Part shown: piece after piece, positions 58,694 to 64,000 of the stretch
Layout: each line of letters opens with the position of its first letter
Position numbering within the stretch: position 1 is the first letter of the stretch
The notes under the pieces: model-generated
The model's input: only the letters and a program-made list of their open reading frames with translations
Databases searched by the model: none
What the model was told of the DNA's origin: nothing
DNA from: Acholoe squamosa
Lineage: Eukaryota; Annelida; Polychaeta; Phyllodocida; Polynoidae
Direction: 5' to 3'
NCBI GenBank assembly: GCA_949317995.1
Contig: OX439044.1
Coordinates: 24,314,733-24,378,732 of the forward strand
Length of the DNA: 64,000 bases
Translations under genes and position numbers: made by a program

Positions 58694-60495
58694 TAGGAAG
58701 TAAATCTCACCTGTCCACTTGGTTTGCACAGGATGGTAGTACACTCTGGACCTGTGCCCCACTTGGTCTGCTCCTTGAAGACAAAGTCTGTGGGTGGTTG
58801 GTGGTTCATGGGGTCGTTACTGCCTGACCAGATGGTGACAGTGTTGCCTGCAGGGAACCTGAGGCGGGGCGGGAACCTGTATACCGCCACAGGCTGTCCA
58901 CCCACGTTCTGCTGTAGGAGGAAGTTTCCAAACTCCTCATCCTGTGGGTGTGAGAGGAGACAAGAGTAGGTTAGCATGTGGACTGGTAGAAGAGCAGCTT
59001 TTTTTTTTTTTTTTTTTTTTTTTTGCCCCCCCCCCCCTCAGAATCGGCATATTGGCTATCATAGTTATCAATCATCACACATCAAGCTATCTTCACATAA
59101 GGCTCAGTGGTATCTTGAAATTTGTAAGATGGATAAAATAAGCAATATACATGTACATATGCAAAGACATGGAACCTCAAACCTTTGTTGTAGCGGTATT
59201 TATTAAGCGGACAAATTTCCCTTCTGGATGGACTTCTAAGATACGAATAGGCCCAGTGGCACTGAAAAGATGAACAACTTTTTTTAAGTACAATCTTATT
59301 CATTGAATATCGAGTCTGATATTCAGTGCACAGTTTATTCTATTCAATTCAACAGTCATTTCTGAAGACAGTGTCACCAGTTCTTTTTGACATTGAAGAA
59401 ACAATTGTCAATCGATTATCTTAACATCAAGCGCAACCATAAAAAGTAGATAAAGGAATCCTCATTGGGATCATCATACGATAAATATCATAATCCAATA
59501 ACTTCACATTAAGGGCATTTGTGATTCCCACCAGCCTTCTTATATCCATGGTCGGATAGGAGAACAGATAAGATCGATTTATCATTGAGCCATGCCTGCT
59601 TCCGTTCGGCATAATAAGGAGGGTACAGACTACAGTATTACAGTTTAGGCCACACCAAAAAAATAAGTTGGTCTACGGATTTTGGTTTTGAAAAAATGGT
59701 GCGAGTGAGCGATTTTTTTTTTTTTTTTTAAGATTCTTTTGGCGTCCAATGGATTCCTTGCTGGGAAATTCAGGCGGGCGAACAAATTTTTTTTTTCTTC
59801 AAATTTTGCCAAACATCACAAAGAGAAAACTCGTTGAAACTGAAGCGAGCGAAATCCGTAGACAAGATTTTTTTTCAAAGAAAAAAAAATATTGTATTTC
59901 CGAAAATGTGGAGAGGGCGATCCGTAGACCAACTTATTTTTTTTGTGTGGCCTTACCGTTATGCACTACAATGTTATATTGTTTAAAGCCTAAATTTGTT
60001 AAAATGGGGTGTGGGAGAACACATGAGCTACATATACTATGAAAAATTTCGGGTACTCCATCGTATGAATTATGCGTGATATGGACATGTCAATACAAAG
60101 CAGTTAATTATTCATTATTCTCCTCTACATGACTAGAAGAAAAAGGCTATCCACTAGAGTAAAATGCCATAGTTGTCGCACGACTTGCATCGTCATTGTC
60201 AAGTCTATAGCTACACTAGAAATCCTACCGATGAGTATCTAACTAAACTCTACAACAAAATTTAATAATAGTCTACTCTACCAATAGGGTATGGGATCAA
60301 GGGGTATCAACATTTTAATATTTTAGTAGTAGGTCGGGGGAATGACAGAGTACAATACAAGCAAGGATACATGATCGACATACGGAAGAATGAGAGCTAG
60401 GTAGAAGGTGGTGTGGGTTTAGGATATAGGCCCAGAGATGCCACTCACTGGTCAACAAAAGCTTAAGAAGTAATATGCAAGATGTTGATTAATTT

Positions 60496-60526
<31 letters not shown>

Positions 60527-63500
60527 GCAAAACTTTAATCTAAGGTGGCATGTTTTAAAAAGGAAAGTCAAGAGAAAAAAAAAAACAGAATCAAGGAATT
60601 CCTACAAAATTGAGTAAAGTGGCATCTCTGTATAAGCACACTTACCCAATGGGCGTTGAAGGTAAAGTTTCACTTTGTGCGCTTGAGTAGCTTGTAAAGT
60701 AAACATTCCAGGGTAGATTTATATACATATGTTAGTGGGAGGTGAAGTATTACTAAAGCCAGTTATTTGAGGCAATCAAATTCAGACAGCAATCACTGCA
60801 TGCACAAACATCATTGCTGTTTTACTAATAGACAAATAATGCTTAAGGGGAGTCTATCAATTGCACCTAATTTAATCACCCAGAAAGGAGAAACGGATAA
60901 TTTTGATCAAATACATTTAACATGGCACAGTAATATTACAATTATTTGTGTTTTCTTTCCCTGAATACAATTGAAAACGCCATCTTTGGTGGAATGCTTA
61001 TATATCGTAGATATAAAAAAAGGAAGAGTCAGGTGGAAATCATTTGTCAGTGCCATGTGGTCGATTCCTGTAAAGAGCTACTATCACTCCAAACTGTGTG
61101 GGGGCATGAACTTATGAATATAGCATCAATTGTTAATGGTGGGAATGATTATCACCACACTGTAGTAGCATAGCCCTGTCAGGTACACTGAATGGTCACA
61201 ACATATACATAAAGCAGTAAATACCCACATGTATGGGTGGTATAAATATGGCTCTTACCTACTGCTCGATGTGTTATAGTCATGTGTAACAGAGCTTGGG
61301 GGCCGGTCTACGGGTGCTTCGCGTCCCGGCTCTGGGTTTCCAGGCCTCTCAAAAGGAGAAGTACCAGAAGTGTCTGAGGCAACAAAGGCTTGACGGGACC
61401 TAATTACATCACGTTTTAAGTCATTGAACATTTGGTCGTAATAGTTCTTTCCTTGTCCATGACTTGACGGGATCAAGTTCAATTTGGGGGTACAGGCTGG
61501 GGACGAAAAGTAAATTGGAAAGAACAGATTACAACGGAAATCCATGACAATCATTTGAGCATTTTTGATCATGTGCATAATTATACAATATATTTAAGCA
61601 ACAATGAAGACCTAACGACTGAGCTGAAAATGCAGGGACCGCATTTCAGTCCCAGGTTTCAGGATTCGATAGAATTACCCGAGTGCTTGATGTCTAAGGC
61701 ACCCCCCCCCCCAATTAGAAATATTCCCCTGAAATATTGGTAGTTCGTAAGCTTATATCTTTTTAATTTTGCGAAGGAAACAATTGTAAAATGTCTTGTT
61801 TTGTAAAAATGCATGTAAAGGTGGCACTAACAATTGGTTGTTGAGAGGAGAAGTAAAGCCATAGTTTATGCCTAACATACCTGGGGCAGACCGTGCTCTG
61901 ACGGGGCCGAGTGGCTGAGTGCCTAAGGGATTGGTGGGTGGCCTGCGGCCTGTGGAGGTGGGGTTGGGAATGTTCACACCAGCTGCATAGGCGGACGATG
62001 TGAGAGGGGCAGTCACTGTTACACCAGCTGTAATAGGGTGTAGTGGCCGACTTCCCTCACTGGACACCTCCGGTAGGTTCCTTAATCTGAGGTAACAAAT
62101 GAGAGAAATCCATGAACGTATTGAAGGACATGATAATACATTGCGAATACCCAAGGGCTGATTGAAACGGAGAGTGAAGAAGACTTTAAGTCTCAACAAA
62201 GCCAGGCAGCACTGGGGTGCCTGGGGAGCGAATGCCAATAAAGTTAAAAATAGAGTTAAAAAATAGAGTTAAAAAGGATGTCTGGTGCCATCGTATTATC
62301 GCTATTTCCGTATACTACTCACAGAGTAGAGGGCTGTGGTGTAGTCTCAATTGGAATGATATATGCTTTGAATGCAGAATGTATGATCTTTTCCACCTAA
62401 CAGAATTGACTTAGAGAACTCCTTTTACATTGCCAGTGACTCTGTGACTAAATGTACAGCCAGGGGGAGCAGCAGTGCAATCGTTCAATGTCGCCATGAA
62501 CCTGTTATAAACCACCAGGTGGAGTCAGAGTGAATGAGCCTAGAAAAAGTGAAGGCTGACGGCCAGAATTCTAGTAAATGCAAATCCCTACATAGCACAC
62601 AACTTTAAATCTGCCGCTCATGTGTACTTCAATGTATAATAAGTGAAAGGGTTTTAGGATTTTTTTTTTTTAAATCCCTACATCCCTGTCCCACTGCAAG
62701 ATATTATATGCGCCCGAGTGTACATCCAACATATCCTTTTAGATTTTTTTCTGCTTACATAATTCCGATCATATTAATACTGATTTTTTTCTGGCTACCT
62801 TCGTTCTTCCTCTTCTAGCAGGACTCGGAGTGCCTCTACTTCAGACTTGAGTGGCACCTGAGCATCTCTTGCAGCATTTAGCTCCCGCAGCTTAAGGATG
62901 AGCATGTCACTCAGGTCCTGGAGCTTGGTCTCTAGACCGGTGATGTGTGCACGTGCATGGTTCCTCTCACTATACAGAATGTCCTCCAGGGACCTCTTCT
63001 GGTGATCCAGAGACCCTACCTGAAAACGATATGTAAGAAATCAGGATAATCAAGACGGATTCATAAAAGTATCGATCTGAATTGAGGTGCATAGTGGCTT
63101 CTTTTTTTCATGGATCTGAGGAACGATTCCCTTCACCCTGAGCCCACCCCCCAGGAGCTGCTTCTTGACTGTCAGTCTGTTTTAGATATTAGACTGTATT
63201 TAATATCTGGCTCATATCTTCGTGTATTTCTTTTTTTCCATTACTGGTTTTGTCCTACTCTGAGGGAAGTCCTCCCATTATTCTACTCTATGAACATACA
63301 AGTAATTTACACAAGTTTTACCTGGCCCTCTAGCTTTCTGATTTGTGCCAACATCTCACCAGCTTCACTAGTAAGCTGAACATTTTTACTTGTGAGATCT
63401 TCAATCTTTCTAGCATCTTCATCACTCCTGGCCTTCATAGCTGTAACCGTCCGCGTGAACAACTTCAAAGAGGAAAACATTTCATATTTGCAATGGATTT

Positions 63501-63818
63501 CAATAATTTCGCATGGAAGTCTAAAGATTCATATTACAAATTGAGATTCTGCAAACTCCTTGCTGGGAGTGGAAAGAAAGATAAGTGAAGGAAGAGTACC
63601 CTTCAAATTCAGACTTAAAAATGGTGTTGTTCACCCACATAACTTACCTCTTCTGACTCCTCCCGGAACATTGTCATTTCATGATTAGCGGTGTTTCTTA
63701 CACGGGAGACCAAGTCCTCTAAGAGATTGTCAGGTCGCGTTAGATCGCGCACCCGCTGCTCCAGGGCAATGATGTTGTCTTGTGCTACAGAGAGCCTATT
63801 GTTTAAGTCAAGGGCCTC
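51484..63818 (-). CDS. LMNTD1: LMNTD1-type protein: coiled-coil rod plus lamin tail domain (5' end outside window)
   Basis: Minus-strand exons in phase: 63648-63818, 63322-63462, 62799-63019 (coiled coil, closing EALRVLLEEEERR like the intermediate-filament helix-end motif), 61881-62086 and 61259-61496 (Pro/Ser/Thr linker), 59183-59261 and 58711-58941 (lamin tail domain: GPIRILEVHPEGKFVRLIN, AVYRFPPRLRFPAGNTVTIW, HQPPTDFVFKEQTKWGTG), 58407-58491, 56081-56335, 55357-55457, then a terminal exon at 53672-53782 or 51484-51642. CTTILCKPSGQAVAWTTA directly after the tail domain and VYLRREKEQPP further on match vertebrate LMNTD1 rather than lamins proper. About 612 aa lie in the window. LMNTD1 is a poorly characterised lamin relative; this copy keeps a rod, so it may assemble into or with filaments (inference). 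No CaaX box at either end. All exons are open. Confidence 0.85.
51643..53671 (-). other. Intron or 3' flank in the LMNTD1-type gene
   Basis: Contains the MITE at 52787-53003 and otherwise AT-rich sequence with no other exon recognised. Confidence 0.5.
52787..53003. mobile_element. Diverged TA-flanked MITE, GTAATCTCCCGCG family
   Basis: Ends TCATAGTATCTCGCGCATAA and the complement of TTATACGCAAGGTACTATGG, with TA at 52785-52786 and 53004-53005. The interior has GGTGCGCCTTATAGGG as in the other copies. More diverged than 7061-7283. Confidence 0.6.
53672..53782 (-). CDS. Candidate proximal terminal exon of the LMNTD1-type gene
   Basis: The acceptor GTTTTTACAG precedes SGQIRYGQPSPFLGPKQQDY, ARALDARSTSLVKFSV and a stop. 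Phase 0, matching the donor of 55357-55457. A GT inside the last codons may allow read-on to the exon at 51484-51642. Confidence 0.55.
   Translation of the reverse strand, partial: SGQIRYGQPSPFLGPKQQDYARALDARSTSLVKFSV
53783..55356 (-). other. Intron of the LMNTD1-type gene
   Basis: AT-rich, with T-rich runs near 54845-54870. No element boundary and no CaaX-encoding exon was found on the minus strand. Confidence 0.5.
55492..55724. mobile_element. TA-flanked MITE, GTAATCTCCCGCG family
   Basis: Ends CCGTAATCTCCCGCGTAGAA and GCCGGAGATTACAG with TA at 55490-55491 and 55725-55726. Contains ACGCGTTGCGCGTATAAGAC near the left end, shared inverted with 7061-7283. In an intron of the LMNTD1-type gene. 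Confidence 0.8.
56336..58406 (-). other. Intron of the LMNTD1-type gene
   Basis: About 2 kb without a recognised repeat boundary or exon. Short ORFs have no domain. Confidence 0.5.
58661..58690. repeat. Poly(A) run
   Basis: About 30 A next to the lamin-tail exon, with T-rich counterparts at 58999-59024 and 60499-60526. No retroposed unit was recognised before them. Confidence 0.8.
59262..61258 (-). other. Intron of the LMNTD1-type gene
   Basis: Holds the MITE at 59648-59952 and a poly(T) run at 60499-60526. No exon recognised. Confidence 0.5.
59648..59952. mobile_element. 305-bp TTA-flanked MITE with GGCCACAC ends
   Basis: Inverted ends of about 36 bp (GGCCACACCAAAAAAATAAG, then TTGGTCTACGGAT, mirrored on the right), with TTA at 59645-59647 and 59953-59955. 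Inner T-rich and A-rich blocks. The TWA duplication suggests a Harbinger-type non-autonomous element. Confidence 0.85.
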
Positions 63819-64000
63819 CTGTTGAAATACCAGACGAGAAGAATAGTACAAATGTACAAAGCATGGTCTGGTTATATTTGTCTTATGGTTAACTTTGAAG
63901 ACAGAGGCAAATGAATCATATGGTAAGGATACACCGACCAGGTATTTTTTAAGGAGAGAGGCAGAAAATCTACACGTATATATAAATTAGATTAAAGAGA
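63819..64000 (-). other. Intron of the LMNTD1-type gene running off the window
   Basis: Sequence upstream of the first visible exon; its acceptor (GTATTTCAACAG) is at 63819. The start codon and first rod exons lie outside. Confidence 0.6.

Overview
This window is animal nuclear DNA: spliced host genes with GT/AG introns, poly(A) signals, microsatellites and a very heavy, nested load of transposons and foldback elements. No bacterial or organellar features are seen. The gene content (multi-C-type-lectin receptor, lamin-tail protein of LMNTD1 type, IGFBP-N-like cysteine-rich protein, HARBI1-type transposon, DIRS-like retroelement, tRNA-headed SINE) fits a marine invertebrate, possibly a deuterostome such as amphioxus or hemichordate, or a lophotrochozoan. 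I cannot fix the species from sequence alone.

Layout. 1-12 kb: no host exon recognised; a series of MITE-like and foldback elements, several with exact TA or TAA/TTA target duplications, and one tRNA-derived SINE head. 12.4-21.6 kb: a broken DIRS-like (tyrosine-recombinase) retroelement fossil that has been hit by a CACTG-ended MITE, a 360-bp solo LTR, a 116-bp MITE and a nearly full-length LINE (about 16.4-21.4 kb). The LINE has an intact 943-aa endonuclease/reverse transcriptase and an ORF1 that carries an L1-like coiled coil and RRM region followed by a NADAR (YbiA/ADP-ribosyl-guanine hydrolase family) domain. That fusion is the most unusual thing in the window. 21.6-27.4 kb (+): half-domain exons of a multi-CTLD, single-pass receptor; most of its domains show frame disruptions and one exon holds a MITE, so the gene looks decayed. 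27.4-28.7 kb (-): 5'-truncated LINE directly after the receptor's last exon. 28.7-32.3 kb: intergenic, with a LINE relic and a pogo-like MITE holding a 74-bp tandem array.

32.35-42.26 kb (+): a clean five-exon gene for a 286-aa secreted protein that I do not recognise. Its last intron holds a 440-bp TAA MITE and a complete 5.7-kb Harbinger transposon (HARBI1-like nuclease on +, MADF-like DNA-binding partner on -), itself inserted in an older MITE. 43.64-48.2 kb (-): a four-coding-exon, 182-aa cysteine-rich secreted protein with a 5' untranslated exon, convergent with the previous gene. 48.2-51.4 kb: intergenic. 51.5-63.8 kb (-), running off the right edge: an LMNTD1-type gene with intermediate-filament-like coiled-coil exons, a lamin tail domain, a low-complexity tail and two candidate terminal exons, neither encoding a CaaX box.

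The host genes look unrelated in function (surface lectin receptor, two secreted proteins, filament/nuclear protein). The main story of the window is repeated transposon insertion, largely within introns, plus a transposon that may have captured an ADP-ribose/N-glycosidase-type domain.
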